64,000 nt of DNA from contig JADJBV010000001.1 in assembly GCA_016703535.1 (NCBI GenBank), positions 806,001-870,000 of the forward strand. The letters are read 5' to 3'. The stretch is from Deltaproteobacteria bacterium (lineage in GTDB: Bacteria > Myxococcota > Kuafuiibacteriia > Kuafuiibacteriales > Kuafuiibacteriaceae). The notes under the pieces were generated by a model that was not told where the DNA came from, did not search any database, and saw only the letters and a list, made by a program, of their open reading frames with translations. The position numbers and the translations under genes were made by a program. Positions 7,995-17,019 of this stretch are shown here, in pieces; the stretch's first letter is position 1; each line of letters opens with the position of its first letter.

Positions 7995-10358
7995 TCATGG
8001 CCCCACGGCCACCGTGTTGTCCCGGTAGATGACCCCGATCGCCAAGCGGCGCGCGTCATATCCTTCGATCAAAAAGGCGCCGGTTCCGTTGCCCTCGACG
8101 ACGCCGTCGCGGGCCCAAAAGGAGGTCGCGACGTCGGGCAGATATTGTTCCACGGTCAAGCCGCCGGCCTCGTTGTGGTGGCTGTAGAAGCGACGCAGCT
8201 CCACCTCACCCCCGTCGACCGCGGCGACCCCGTCCCCAAAACGCGGTGAGCTGGCCGGGTTGCTGTTGACGCACGGTGCCGAGGCCGCGCTGCCCTCCAC
8301 CTCGAGATCGTAGGCCCGCAACACGGTGGCCGCGCCGTTGGCCCAAACCCCTCGCCCTCTTGAAGCGCGGATCCGGGCCCGGAGCAGCTGTTCGATGGCG
8401 CCCGACTTGCTGGCGCAGACGCCGCTACAGGGGTGGCACTCGCCTCGACCGGTGTCCTCGACCACCAGGTCTTGCAGATCGGCGGTGGAGCCGATGTCCC
8501 GGACCTCGACGCCTTGCCCGGAGATCTGCTGGACCACCACCCGGGCCGCCAAGATCCGGGCCCCCTGCTCGAGGCGAAGGCCGTCGATGGAGCCGCCGTC
8601 GCTCGGGCTGACCCCGGTCTCCCGAATGGTCGTGTCGAAGAGCGCGAGATCGGTGGCCAAGCCGTTGAGCAAAACCGCCGCGCCGTCGGTGCGGGCGATC
8701 AAGGCTCGACTGACGCTGGCCGACGCCGTGGCCTGCAGATACAGGCCGCTGCCGGCGCCGTCGTCGTCGCTGGCGATCGCGTCGGTGATCAGCCCGTGGG
8801 CCAACTCGAAGGAGGCTCCCTCGCCGGTGATCATCAGGTTGTAACGTTGGTTGTCCCGGACCCAAAGGCGCCGGGCCACCACCGTCGAACCCGAGCCGAC
8901 CTGGAGGCCGTCGCCGAAGCCGCGGTTTTGGGGCTCGAAGCGGGTACCTCGGACCACCACGTCGTCGGCGTGGAGCACCGCACCGATCGCCAGCACGCCC
9001 AGGCCCCGGTTGCCTTCGACCAAGAGGTGATCGGCCACCACGGTGACGCCGCCTTGCAGCAAGAGGCCTCGGGACCCGCCGTTCGGATCGGCCACCCCGT
9101 CCAGGACCGCCACCTGCTGGAGCGTCAATTCGCCGGTGGAGCCGAAGATCCCGGTGCCGACGCTTCGCTCCAAGATCACCCGGCGCAAGGCGCCGACGCC
9201 GCGCCCGAAATAAGAACCTCCGGTGTCCTGGAAGGCGGCGTCTTCAACCTCCAAGTGGGCCCCACCATCGACGGTGGCCGCGTCCCCGCTGACCCCTTCC
9301 ACGATCAAGCCCTTCACGAACAAGCTGCGGCCCACCCCTCGAGCCTCGACCCCGGCGGTCCCGCCCCGGATCGTCAGGTTCAGGGCCCGGGCGTCGGCGC
9401 CGCTGGTCCGCAGCCCCACCCCCGTCGGCGACAAGATGGTGTTGGCCGCACAGGCGCCGGCCAAGGTGACGCCCGCGCTCAAGCTCACGTCCTCTCGGTA
9501 GTTGCCTTGGCGCAGCGCCAACACCACGCCGCTCGGGGCGCCGGCCAAGGCGGCGGCGATGGTTCGAAAGGGCGTGGCCAAGGTCCCGTCGCCCCCGGCG
9601 GCGGCGTTGGGATCGACGTAGCGCACCGGCCCGGCCGGCAGCGGGTTCAGGTAGTCGCCCTCACAAGGCACCCCGACCGGTCCACACCCCGGGGTCCCCG
9701 GGAAGTGGGCCTGGCCGCTCGGACAACTTTGGCGCCCAAGTTCGGGCCAGGGTTCACAGGCGACAGGTCCATCGGGGGTCGGGACCTCCCGCCAACCTTG
9801 GGTGCAGGGCCCCAACACCGGCGGAGCGGGCGGGGCTGGGGGGAGGAGGGTCGTGGGGGTGGGGCAGGGGACCTGGCAAGGACCGACCTCGCCGTTCTCT
9901 TCAATATAACAGCCCCCGGCGCCCAGACACACCTCGGGATCCGGCGCCGGGATCCGCACCCCCGACAACGGCGGATCCAACACCACCAGCGGCGACCAAT
10001 CCTGCACCGTTAGGCCCCGGACCTCGGCCCGCTGGGCCCCGAACCCCAAGGAGAGGGCCTGGCCTTGGTCGACGATCGGTACGGTGCCTTCGCTCAGGCC
10101 CAAGGTCTCCAGGCGGGCGGCGTAAAAAAAGGCGCTCAGCCGGATCGGGTACCGGCCGACGTATCGCTCCACCGGCTCCAGCGCCAAGGTCTGGCCTGCC
10201 GAAAGGGGGTAGGCCACCAGATCCAGGTCTTCGCCGTCTTCGGTGGCCAAGATCAGCGCTTGGCTCCCGGTGGGGAAGCTCAGGGGCGGGACGGCGACCA
10301 CCTCGGGACCGCAGCCGAGGAGCACCAGCCCCCAAAGGCTCAAGCCGCGTCGCCCCAT
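7995..10358 (-). CDS. Lipoprotein with right-handed parallel beta-helix (pectate-lyase-like fold)
   Basis: 787 residues. MGRRGLSLWGLVLLGC is a lipoprotein signal with lipobox LLGC. Residues ~180-240 contain a Cys/Pro-rich region. From ~250 (RYVDPNAAAGGDGTLATPFR, the DUF1565-type start of a beta-helix) to the end the chain is made of ~22-residue coils with repeated LxV, ARG and LxLEQGAR strands. This predicts a long right-handed beta-helix on the cell surface, used by other proteins to bind or cut polysaccharide. No catalytic triad or Asp cluster can be named. It is divergent from the HEAT/cyclophilin gene and shares a 52-bp promoter region with it. Confidence 0.85.
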   Translation of the reverse strand: MGRRGLSLWGLVLLGCGPEVVAVPPLSFPTGSQALILATEDGEDLDLVAYPLSAGQTLALEPVERYVGRYPIRLSAFFYAARLETLGLSEGTVPIVDQGQALSLGFGAQRAEVRGLTVQDWSPLVVLDPPLSGVRIPAPDPEVCLGAGGCYIEENGEVGPCQVPCPTPTTLLPPAPPAPPVLGPCTQGWREVPTPDGPVACEPWPELGRQSCPSGQAHFPGTPGCGPVGVPCEGDYLNPLPAGPVRYVDPNAAAGGDGTLATPFRTIAAALAGAPSGVVLALRQGNYREDVSLSAGVTLAGACAANTILSPTGVGLRTSGADARALNLTIRGGTAGVEARGVGRSLFVKGLIVEGVSGDAATVDGGAHLEVEDAAFQDTGGSYFGRGVGALRRVILERSVGTGIFGSTGELTLQQVAVLDGVADPNGGSRGLLLQGGVTVVADHLLVEGNRGLGVLAIGAVLHADDVVVRGTRFEPQNRGFGDGLQVGSGSTVVARRLWVRDNQRYNLMITGEGASFELAHGLITDAIASDDDGAGSGLYLQATASASVSRALIARTDGAAVLLNGLATDLALFDTTIRETGVSPSDGGSIDGLRLEQGARILAARVVVQQISGQGVEVRDIGSTADLQDLVVEDTGRGECHPCSGVCASKSGAIEQLLRARIRASRGRGVWANGAATVLRAYDLEVEGSAASAPCVNSNPASSPRFGDGVAAVDGGEVELRRFYSHHNEAGGLTVEQYLPDVATSFWARDGVVEGNGTGAFLIEGYDARRLAIGVIYRDNTVAVGP

Positions 10359-10410
10359 GTGGTCGGGAATTTACCCAACTTTGTGGCGGACGAGTATGCT
10401 CCAAACCGCT
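10359..10410. promoter_or_regulatory. Shared divergent promoter region
   Basis: This short space serves two divergent lipoprotein genes. On the plus strand TATGCT (10395-10400) lies 10 bp before GTG 10411. On the minus strand TAAATT (10373-10368) lies 9 bp before ATG 10358. Both look like -10 elements of near-leaderless transcripts; the matching -35 elements are weak. Confidence 0.4.
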
Positions 10411-12462
10411 GTGAACCGCTGGCCACTCCTCCCCTTCGTCTTCGCCGTCGGCTGTGCGGTGCCGATCAAGGCCACCATCTCCCCGGCCGAGCTGTTCCGT
10501 GAGGTCCAGCGGGCCGAGTCTCGGCGAGACGGTGAGGCCCCGGCGATCCGGCGGGCCAGCGGGGCGGCTCAGCGGGAGCTCCGCATCGCGGCCTTGGCGG
10601 CCTTGGCCCGGTCCGAACAACCGGGCACGGCCTCCGTGGCCATATCCTTGTTGGGGGATCGGGATCCGGAGGTCGCGACCTGGGCTGCCTTCGCCCTGTC
10701 CCGGCTCCGGGAGCCCGCCGCTGAGACCGCGTTGTGGAGCGCGGCGCGTTCGGTGTCGGTGGTGCCGGAGGAGGTCGTGTTGGGCCTCGGACACTCGGGG
10801 ACCGCCACCGTGGGCCCGCACCTCTTGTCCTTGCTCGACGATCCGCGACCCAAGGTCCGGGGCGCCGCGGCCCTGAGCCTGGGCCTGATGGCCAAACGAC
10901 TCCCGGGGGCCCTGGCCCCTGAACTTTACGCGCCCAAGTTGTCCGCGTTGATCGTCGATCCCGATCGGGACGTCCGTTTTGGGGCGGTTTATGGCCTGTT
11001 TCGAGTGGGCGGGGCCCCGGCCGCCGTCGCCTTGATCCCGGCTTTGGCCGATCGAGATCCTGAGGTTCGGGCCCACGCGGTCCGGGGTCTGGCGGCGGGC
11101 AAGGCCTCACCCCACGTTTTGGATCCGGTGGGCAGTGATCCCGACTGGCGGGTGCGGGCCGAGGTCGCCAAGGCCTTCGGGCTGATGGGCGCCGCTCAGC
11201 CCGATGAAGGCAAGGCGGCCGTGGCGCGGCTCCTGGCCATCGTCCCCCGGGAGTTTGCGCGTTTTCGGCAGGATCGGCTTTCGGCGGGCCGGGCCACCCA
11301 CGTGCTCAAGGAGGTGATCCAGTCGGCCAGCCAGCTGGGCGCCGATGGACGCCGGGTGCTCGACGCCATGGAGCGGGCGCCCTGGAGCACCGAAGGCCTC
11401 TCGGAAGAGACGGTGGCCGATCAGGCACGCCTCAGCTGCGCCCTGGCCTTTGCCCTCGATCGGGCCGACGGGGAGATCAAGCGGGTCAGGGCTTGTGGGG
11501 CGCCGACGGTGCCCGAGTGGCGGCGCCTCGAGTTGGTGGCCCGGCTCCTCGGCGCCCGGGCCGACGCCCAGGCCGTCGAGCAGCTGAGCAACCTGGCCCA
11601 ACACCAAGATCCTCGGGTGCGGGTGGCGGCGGCCTCGGCCTTGGGTGAGGTGCCGGGGGATCTGTCCTCCTCGGCCTTGTTGGCCCTGACCGGGAGCAAC
11701 GATCCCTTCCTGCGGGGTGCGGCCATCGAGCTGTTGGCCCAACCCGGGAGGAACCGCCCGGCCGGCTTCGTCCGCCAGCTTGGACAGCTCCTGGGGGGCA
11801 TCCAACCCGAAGAAGATCCGAGCCTCTTGGTCGGCCTTTTGGACGCGGCCGGGGCCCTGGCCCAAGAGGGGCAGTCTCTGCTCCCCACCTTGGAGGCCTT
11901 GGCCCAAGATCCGCGCCCCGCCGTGCGTCGACGGGCCGCCGAAGCCGCCGCCAAGATCTCTGGCCAGCCGCTGCGGCTTCTGCCTGCCGACCCCGGGCCC
12001 GGGGCGCCACCCGCCGACGCCCGCCGCTGGCGGATGACCCTCGCCACCCACCGGGGCCCGATCGAGCTGGAGCTTTTTGGCGACGTGGCCCCTCGGACCA
12101 CCGGGGCGTTGGTCGATCTGGCCCGCTCAGGCTTTTACGACGGCAAGACCTTCCACCGGATCGTCGCCGACTTCGTGGCCCAGGGTGGGTGCCCCCGGGG
12201 CGACGGCTGGGGGGGGCCCGGCTACACCGTGCTCAGCGAAGGTTCACCGTTGCCCTTCGTCCGGGGGGCGGTCGGGATCGCCACCAGCGGCCTGGACACC
12301 GGCGGCAGCCAGTTTTTTATCATGCACAGCTACCACCCCCACCTCGACGGCCAATACACCCTGGTGGGCCGGGTGACGGCGGGGATCGAGGTGGTGGACG
12401 CCCTCCAAGAGGACGACCTGATCACCACGGTGACTGTGGGCCTGACCGCCACCCCGCGGTAG
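10411..12462 (+). CDS. Lipoprotein with HEAT repeats and C-terminal cyclophilin-type peptidyl-prolyl isomerase
   Basis: 683 residues from GTG 10411. An ATG at 10396 is possible but sits inside a likely -10 hexamer. VNRWPLLPFVFAVGC looks like a lipoprotein signal. Residues ~40-530 are HEAT/PBS-lyase-type alpha repeats (ALAALARSEQPGTASVAISL, GDRDPEVATWAAFALSRL, DPRPAVRRRAAEAAAKI). From ~538 a full cyclophilin follows: FHRIVADFVAQGG, the conserved GGSQFFIMHS and HLDGQYTLVGRV, which hold the isomerase active-site residues. The fused protein would bring prolyl isomerisation to proteins held by the HEAT scaffold in the periplasm. Cyclophilins are usually single-domain, so the fusion is notable. The next gene is close downstream. 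Confidence 0.88.
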   Translation: MNRWPLLPFVFAVGCAVPIKATISPAELFREVQRAESRRDGEAPAIRRASGAAQRELRIAALAALARSEQPGTASVAISLLGDRDPEVATWAAFALSRLREPAAETALWSAARSVSVVPEEVVLGLGHSGTATVGPHLLSLLDDPRPKVRGAAALSLGLMAKRLPGALAPELYAPKLSALIVDPDRDVRFGAVYGLFRVGGAPAAVALIPALADRDPEVRAHAVRGLAAGKASPHVLDPVGSDPDWRVRAEVAKAFGLMGAAQPDEGKAAVARLLAIVPREFARFRQDRLSAGRATHVLKEVIQSASQLGADGRRVLDAMERAPWSTEGLSEETVADQARLSCALAFALDRADGEIKRVRACGAPTVPEWRRLELVARLLGARADAQAVEQLSNLAQHQDPRVRVAAASALGEVPGDLSSSALLALTGSNDPFLRGAAIELLAQPGRNRPAGFVRQLGQLLGGIQPEEDPSLLVGLLDAAGALAQEGQSLLPTLEALAQDPRPAVRRRAAEAAAKISGQPLRLLPADPGPGAPPADARRWRMTLATHRGPIELELFGDVAPRTTGALVDLARSGFYDGKTFHRIVADFVAQGGCPRGDGWGGPGYTVLSEGSPLPFVRGAVGIATSGLDTGGSQFFIMHSYHPHLDGQYTLVGRVTAGIEVVDALQEDDLITTVTVGLTATPR

Positions 12463-12542
12463 CCCCAGGTCGGATCTTTGGGGGGCTGGGCCAGATCCTG
12501 GAGGTTCTCCCGGTCCTCGGCGTAGCATTTGGGGCCTTGGAG

Positions 12543-14309
12543 TTGTCGCCCAGCCTGCGCGTGCACCTCGATGCGCTCGCGCCTTACCTCGAGGACAAGA
12601 CCGTCACCGAGGTGCTGGTGGCCGGCCCCGATCGGGTGCTGGTGAGCCGGGGCGCGGCGGCGTTCCCGATCGAACTCGAGTTGCCCGAGACCCGCATCCG
12701 GGCCCTCACCGAACGTTTGGCCCGGGCGTTGGGCACCCAAAAGAGTGAACGGGCCGAGTTGACCACCGGCCGGCTCGGCGAACTGTTCGTGACCTTGGTC
12801 GGCGCATCCCGGGGACCCCGGTGCCCGCTGATCCGGGTCGCACGCAAGAGCGCGGTGCTCGACAGCTTGGAGGCCCTGGAGGCCCGCGGCGAGATCGATC
12901 CGTCGACCAAAGTTGCCCTCGAGGCGGCCATCGAGGCCCGGCGCGCGATCTTGTTGGCCGGGCCCCGCACCGCCCGGATCTCGGACTTTTTGAGCGCCAT
13001 CGGTCGCGGCTTCGCGGCCCAGGGTCGGGTGGTGGTCCTCGGCGAGGGCCTCGAAGGCATCGCCCCGCTCCACGTCGAGTCGGGCGGGGTCACCGCCGCC
13101 ACCGCGTTGGCCGCCGACGTTTTGGTGGTGCCCGACCCTACGCCCGAGGTCTGGGCCCAGCTCCTCTTGCTCGGGCGGCCCTTCTTGACGGCGGTCGAGG
13201 CGCCCGATCCTGAGGCGGGCCTCTTACGGGCCTTGGCCCTCACCTTGGCGGGGCACGCGGGCTGGTCCCGAGCGGCGGGTGAGGCCCTGCTCCAGTCGTC
13301 CTTGGGGGTCGTCGTGGGATTGGGCGCCGCCGGGGAGCCCCTGAGCGGGCTCTTTCGGCCGACCTTTCAGGACGGGCGCCTGGGTCTGGTGCGGGATCAG
13401 TCCTCGGCTCGCCCCGAGGTGCCTCGGCGTTCGTCGCCGCCGCTTCGTCCGCCGCCGGCCGAGACCAAACCGGTCGCCGCCCCGCCCCGGCCGTTGCCCG
13501 CCCGCCCAAAAGTTGAGCCCAGCGCCGCCCGGCGCCCTTCGAGCCGGCCCCTCTCGGCCCGCCCACCCACCGGGCGTCCGATGGAGCGCACCGAACCTCT
13601 GACCGGGCCTTCACCCGAACTCTCCAACGCCTTGGCCTCGGGCGTGGGCACCGCCGACGACGACATCTCGGAGATCCTCCCCGAAAACCTGCTCTCCACC
13701 TCCTTCGTGGGCCGCTTTCAAGCCGGGGCCGACGACGAAACTCGCCGGGGGCCCTCCCAAAAGGACCCGGCGAGCCAGACCCTGCCCCTCCCGGACGCGA
13801 TCGATGAAGAGGCGACCGCCACCCCGGACCTCCTCGAAAAAGATGAGGTCGGCTTCTTGGAAGAGGAGACCGCCGGCACCAAGGAGCTCGTGCGGAACGA
13901 ACCTCAGGAGCGGCTGCCCACCTTGGCCTTGCCGCCGCCGACCCGGGATCGCCAGCGCCTTGGCCTGGGGAGTGAGGTCTGGGCGGCCCGGGAGTACAAA
14001 CGTTCGCCCAGCGAGGGCACGCCCGACTTGGCCGAACTCCACACCTCCACCGGCCAACTTCCCCCGGACCTCGATCCCTTCGACGCCGACCAGGTCGATC
14101 GCACCTTCCAGGCCGACGGCCACGAGATGATCCCGACCGGCTCCTACGCCGCCGAGGTCATCGAGCCCAACCCCGACGACGTCCGGGACTCGCGCATCGA
14201 TCCCCCCGGCTTGGTCCCCGCCGCCGCCGAGGAGTGGGAAGACGAGGCGCCCTCCGAGATCATCTCGCCGCCCGTGGAACGAGGGGAGCCGCGGCGGCGG
14301 CTGCGGTAG
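12543..14309 (+). CDS. CpaF/VirB11-like secretion ATPase homologue with degenerate P-loop and long disordered tail
   Basis: 588 residues if TTG 12543 is used. TTG 12537 and GTG 12561 are alternatives, and no strong ribosome site decides. The N-terminal ~60 residues match the CpaF N-domain (LAPYLEDKTVTEVLVAGPDR, compare 'VTEImVNGpd'). Residues ~125-270 follow the ATPase core order, but the Walker A place reads LLAGPRTARISDFLSAI and lacks GKT. The place of the Walker B/Glu box reads VVPDPTPEV. ATP hydrolysis is therefore unlikely. Residues ~280-588 are Pro/Glu/Arg-rich and probably unfolded. It stands at the head of a cluster with a SycD-like TPR protein, so a structural or regulatory part in secretion is plausible but unproven. 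Confidence 0.7.
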   Translation: MSPSLRVHLDALAPYLEDKTVTEVLVAGPDRVLVSRGAAAFPIELELPETRIRALTERLARALGTQKSERAELTTGRLGELFVTLVGASRGPRCPLIRVARKSAVLDSLEALEARGEIDPSTKVALEAAIEARRAILLAGPRTARISDFLSAIGRGFAAQGRVVVLGEGLEGIAPLHVESGGVTAATALAADVLVVPDPTPEVWAQLLLLGRPFLTAVEAPDPEAGLLRALALTLAGHAGWSRAAGEALLQSSLGVVVGLGAAGEPLSGLFRPTFQDGRLGLVRDQSSARPEVPRRSSPPLRPPPAETKPVAAPPRPLPARPKVEPSAARRPSSRPLSARPPTGRPMERTEPLTGPSPELSNALASGVGTADDDISEILPENLLSTSFVGRFQAGADDETRRGPSQKDPASQTLPLPDAIDEEATATPDLLEKDEVGFLEEETAGTKELVRNEPQERLPTLALPPPTRDRQRLGLGSEVWAAREYKRSPSEGTPDLAELHTSTGQLPPDLDPFDADQVDRTFQADGHEMIPTGSYAAEVIEPNPDDVRDSRIDPPGLVPAAAEEWEDEAPSEIISPPVERGEPRRRLR

Positions 14310-14347
14310 CCCAAAAGGGCCATTCCCGCTAGGAGTTGTTGCCGCCC

Positions 14348-14809
14348 ATGCCCGCCCGCCCCAGAGACGTCGCGAAAGATCTCGCGCGCCTGATCCGGGG
14401 CGAGATCGACGTCCGCGACTTCCCTTGGTTGTCGGGGGACGAACGGAGGGCCTTGGGCGCCTTGGGCATGTCGATGCTCAAGTCTGGCAAGGCCGACGTG
14501 GCCCGGGCCGCCTTTGGGGTGTTGGTCGATCTGGAGCCGGACAACCCGGTGCACCACTTGATGTTTGGCCACTCGGTTGCACTTGCAGAAGAAGTGCAAG
14601 ATGCCTTCCTCAGCTTTGGCCGGGCCATCCAACTGGCGGCCCAAGACGAAAATCATCAAGAGGTGGCGAGTGAAGCCTTTTTGGCCCGAGGTGATCTGTT
14701 GTTGCGCCTGGGCCGCACGGTGGAGGCCCGGGCCGACCTGGCCGACGCCGCCACCCGCATGACCGATCCGGTGCGCCGCCGATCGATCGAGGCCTTTTTG
14801 GCGAGCTGA
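14348..14809 (+). CDS. TPR protein resembling type III secretion chaperones (SycD/LcrH type)
   Basis: 153 residues from ATG 14348, with TAGGAG 12 bp upstream as a possible ribosome site. Two to three TPR units are visible: LGALGMSMLKSGKADVARAA, then FGVLVDLEPDNPVHHLMFGH, DAFLSFGRAIQLAAQDE, and EAFLARGDLLLRLGRTVEA. The length, the helix spacing and the 'F..L..L.p.n...h...g' pattern are like class II chaperones of type III secretion translocators, but ordinary TPR adaptors look similar. There is no signal peptide. It sits between the CpaF-like gene and a charged unknown, which supports a secretion-linked role as inference. Confidence 0.75.
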   Translation: MPARPRDVAKDLARLIRGEIDVRDFPWLSGDERRALGALGMSMLKSGKADVARAAFGVLVDLEPDNPVHHLMFGHSVALAEEVQDAFLSFGRAIQLAAQDENHQEVASEAFLARGDLLLRLGRTVEARADLADAATRMTDPVRRRSIEAFLAS

Positions 14810-14835
14810 GGTGATGACGATGAACTCGAAACGGA

Positions 14836-15564
14836 ATGGGAGGCACCTTGGCGACCAATAGAATCGGCGGCCCCGGCGGCCAGCCCCCGAAGATCGCGCC
14901 GGCCGAGGCGGGCAAGGCCCAAGAGGTCAAGGCTCAGTCACCGGCCCAGCGGCTGTCGGCGCCCGAGTTGCCCAAGGTGCAAAAGGGCTTCAGCGCCCAG
15001 GGCAGCCCTCTTTCGGAGGTCATCCAACACGGCTTGGCCAAGTTGGCCCAAGGCCAAGGTTGGGAGAACAAAGAGAAGGCCCTCGACGTCTTGGTGCGGG
15101 CGATGGGCGGCGCCGCCTTGGCCCAGCCGCCCAACCTGGAGGCGATCGCCGCCAAATATCGGCAGCAGCTCCGGTCAGCCCGGCTGAAGAAGACCAAGAA
15201 GTTGGGCAAGTCGGATCTGGAAGAGGCCAAAGAGGACGCCGAGTCTTTGTTGGCCTTGGCGGTGGTGGCCTTGGGCGACGATGGCGAAGAGAAGCGCCGA
15301 GGCAAACAGGATCAACAGCTGCTCCTCGATCTCGACGAACTCCACACCGCGGTGGTCGACGTGCTCCACCCCGAAAGCAGCGGCAAAACGCCGAGCCCGG
15401 GGGTCCAGGCGGCCTTGTTGTCCCGGGCCGAGTCCTTGGCTTGGGCCAACACGGTGATCTCCCGAGGGCGCTCCGCCCTGGAAGGGGCCCACATCAAAGC
15501 CGAGGCTCGGGTCGAGGCCCTGGCCGGGATCCTCCGTATTCTGGCGAAGTACGCGGAGGAGTGA
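14836..15564 (+). CDS. Hypothetical protein, charged and mostly helical
   Basis: 242 residues from ATG 14836. A TTG at 14848 with GGGAGG four bases upstream is an equal candidate. The first ~60 residues are Ala/Pro/Gly/Gln-rich and probably unfolded. The rest is helical, with a coiled-coil-like basic stretch (RLKKTKKLGKSDLEEAKEDA) and ending in LAGILRILAKYAEE. No membrane segment is seen. An unfolded N-terminus behind a SycD-like TPR protein would fit a secreted substrate, but nothing in the sequence proves it. The family is not recognised. Confidence 0.7.
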   Translation: MGGTLATNRIGGPGGQPPKIAPAEAGKAQEVKAQSPAQRLSAPELPKVQKGFSAQGSPLSEVIQHGLAKLAQGQGWENKEKALDVLVRAMGGAALAQPPNLEAIAAKYRQQLRSARLKKTKKLGKSDLEEAKEDAESLLALAVVALGDDGEEKRRGKQDQQLLLDLDELHTAVVDVLHPESSGKTPSPGVQAALLSRAESLAWANTVISRGRSALEGAHIKAEARVEALAGILRILAKYAEE

Positions 15565-15609
15565 GAGCGCTCACCACCGGCCAGGACGGCCCATCTCGCC
15601 GTCTATGCA

Positions 15610-15638
15610 TTGACGCCACCGCGTCCTGGTGGTGCTGT
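15610..15638 (+). promoter_or_regulatory. Candidate promoter with leader and ribosome site
   Basis: TTGACG (15610-15615), a 17-bp spacer and TGCTGT (15633-15638). A Shine-Dalgarno GGGAGG at 15649-15654 follows, 12 bases before ATG 15667. Unlike many neighbours this gene would have a normal short leader. Confidence 0.4.
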
Positions 15639-15666
15639 GCGCGTCCAAGGGAGGCCAAAACCTGTC

Positions 15667-16995
15667 ATGCGAACGACCCTGATCCAAAGTGCCTTACTCC
15701 TCAGCGCGTTGTCGCTGGCGACTGCCTGCGGCAACCCCGCCGTCGATCCAGACGCGACCTTCGCGGCCAACGGCACGGTCAACAACGAGATCGGCCAACC
15801 CCTGGCCAACGCCGAGGTCCGGCTGATCAAATATTCGAGCGACCTGCAGCTCTTGGCGCCGACGGTGGATGAGCTCTTCAGCGACTCTCCTCGGGGCGAC
15901 AACGAGGTGGGGCTCGACGTGTCGGTGGTCCAGACTGCCCGCACCGACAGCAACGGCAAGTTCGTGATGAGCTTCAAGGGCGCCGACATCGCGGCCCCTG
16001 GCGGCTACACCACCGGCGAAGGTTTGGTGGAAGTGGCGACCGTGGTTTTGGTGGTCCGTGACCCGGCCGATCCGCTGAAGCGGGCCGGCGTCTACACCTA
16101 CCCCAAGTTGTTCATGCAGTCGGACAAGGAGTGGGGCGCGGGCACCATGAACCTCCTCGCCTCCGAGGCGATCGCCGACACCAGCATCGCCAACATCAAC
16201 GGCCTGGTGAAGTTGTCGTGGAAGAAGATCCCCCAGGGCAGCTCGATGGTCCGCAACACTTACCGGGTCACCATCGGCGCGCCCGACAACACCAGCCCTC
16301 GGCTGATCATCCGCTGCAACGAAGGCAACGACGTGGTCGACGGTCAATGCACCCAAGATCCCGAGAACAACGCCAAGGTGGCGCGGTTCATCTCCGCCTA
16401 TTCGCTCTACCGTTACTACTCGAGCGGCGGCATGTTCGCGGCCTACCTCGAGGCGAACAGCCCCGACTACCGCTTCGTCTCCAAGTTTGTGGTGCCGGCC
16501 CCGGTGCCCAACAACACCGGCGATCGGACCGACGTCGGCATCGAAGGCCTCTGGGCGGTCTCGACCACCGCGGATCAGCCGCTCCTCAACACCCCCGCCA
16601 CCGACGGCAACCCGGACACCCGGGTGGCGATCACCATCCCCAACGCGACCGCCATCTACGCCAAGTTGTCCCCGGCCTTGGTCAGCGACGCCGGCGTGCT
16701 CAACACCATCCTCCGCAACGCCGAAAACGGCTGCGTGGTCCTCGAGTTCAGCGTCACCGCCTTCCCGGATCTGGCCGGCGCCAAGGGCTCCTCGGCCGCC
16801 ATGTGGGTCAAGAAGGGCAAGTTCTGCGGCGAAAACGGGGCCAAGGATGAGATCAGCGCCCTGGCTGGCTTCGACACCACCGGCAGCGACGGCGTCGTGG
16901 CGGCCTGGATGCGCGTTCGGGCTGAGGCCGACGGCGCCGGTAGCAACCCGTACTTCCAGGCGATCGGCGAGGTCGCGGTCCTGAAGAAGCGGTAG
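15667..16995 (+). CDS. Lipoprotein with carboxypeptidase-regulatory-like N-terminal domain
   Basis: 442 residues from ATG 15667. MRTTLIQSALLLSALSLATAC is a strong lipoprotein signal with lipobox ATAC. Residues ~28-115 look like a carboxypeptidase-regulatory (CNA-B-like) beta-sandwich: GTVNNEIGQPLANAEVRLI, then TARTDSNGKFVMSF. The remaining ~320 residues contain a Fn3-like strand pattern (NINGLVKLSWKKIP) and a C-terminal beta-rich part with two Cys. A cell-envelope binding role is likely; no enzyme motif was found. Its own promoter with a leader separates it from the preceding operon. Confidence 0.8.
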   Translation: MRTTLIQSALLLSALSLATACGNPAVDPDATFAANGTVNNEIGQPLANAEVRLIKYSSDLQLLAPTVDELFSDSPRGDNEVGLDVSVVQTARTDSNGKFVMSFKGADIAAPGGYTTGEGLVEVATVVLVVRDPADPLKRAGVYTYPKLFMQSDKEWGAGTMNLLASEAIADTSIANINGLVKLSWKKIPQGSSMVRNTYRVTIGAPDNTSPRLIIRCNEGNDVVDGQCTQDPENNAKVARFISAYSLYRYYSSGGMFAAYLEANSPDYRFVSKFVVPAPVPNNTGDRTDVGIEGLWAVSTTADQPLLNTPATDGNPDTRVAITIPNATAIYAKLSPALVSDAGVLNTILRNAENGCVVLEFSVTAFPDLAGAKGSSAAMWVKKGKFCGENGAKDEISALAGFDTTGSDGVVAAWMRVRAEADGAGSNPYFQAIGEVAVLKKR

Positions 16996-17019
16996 CGAAC
17001 CCCAAGCCGGCATCGCCGA

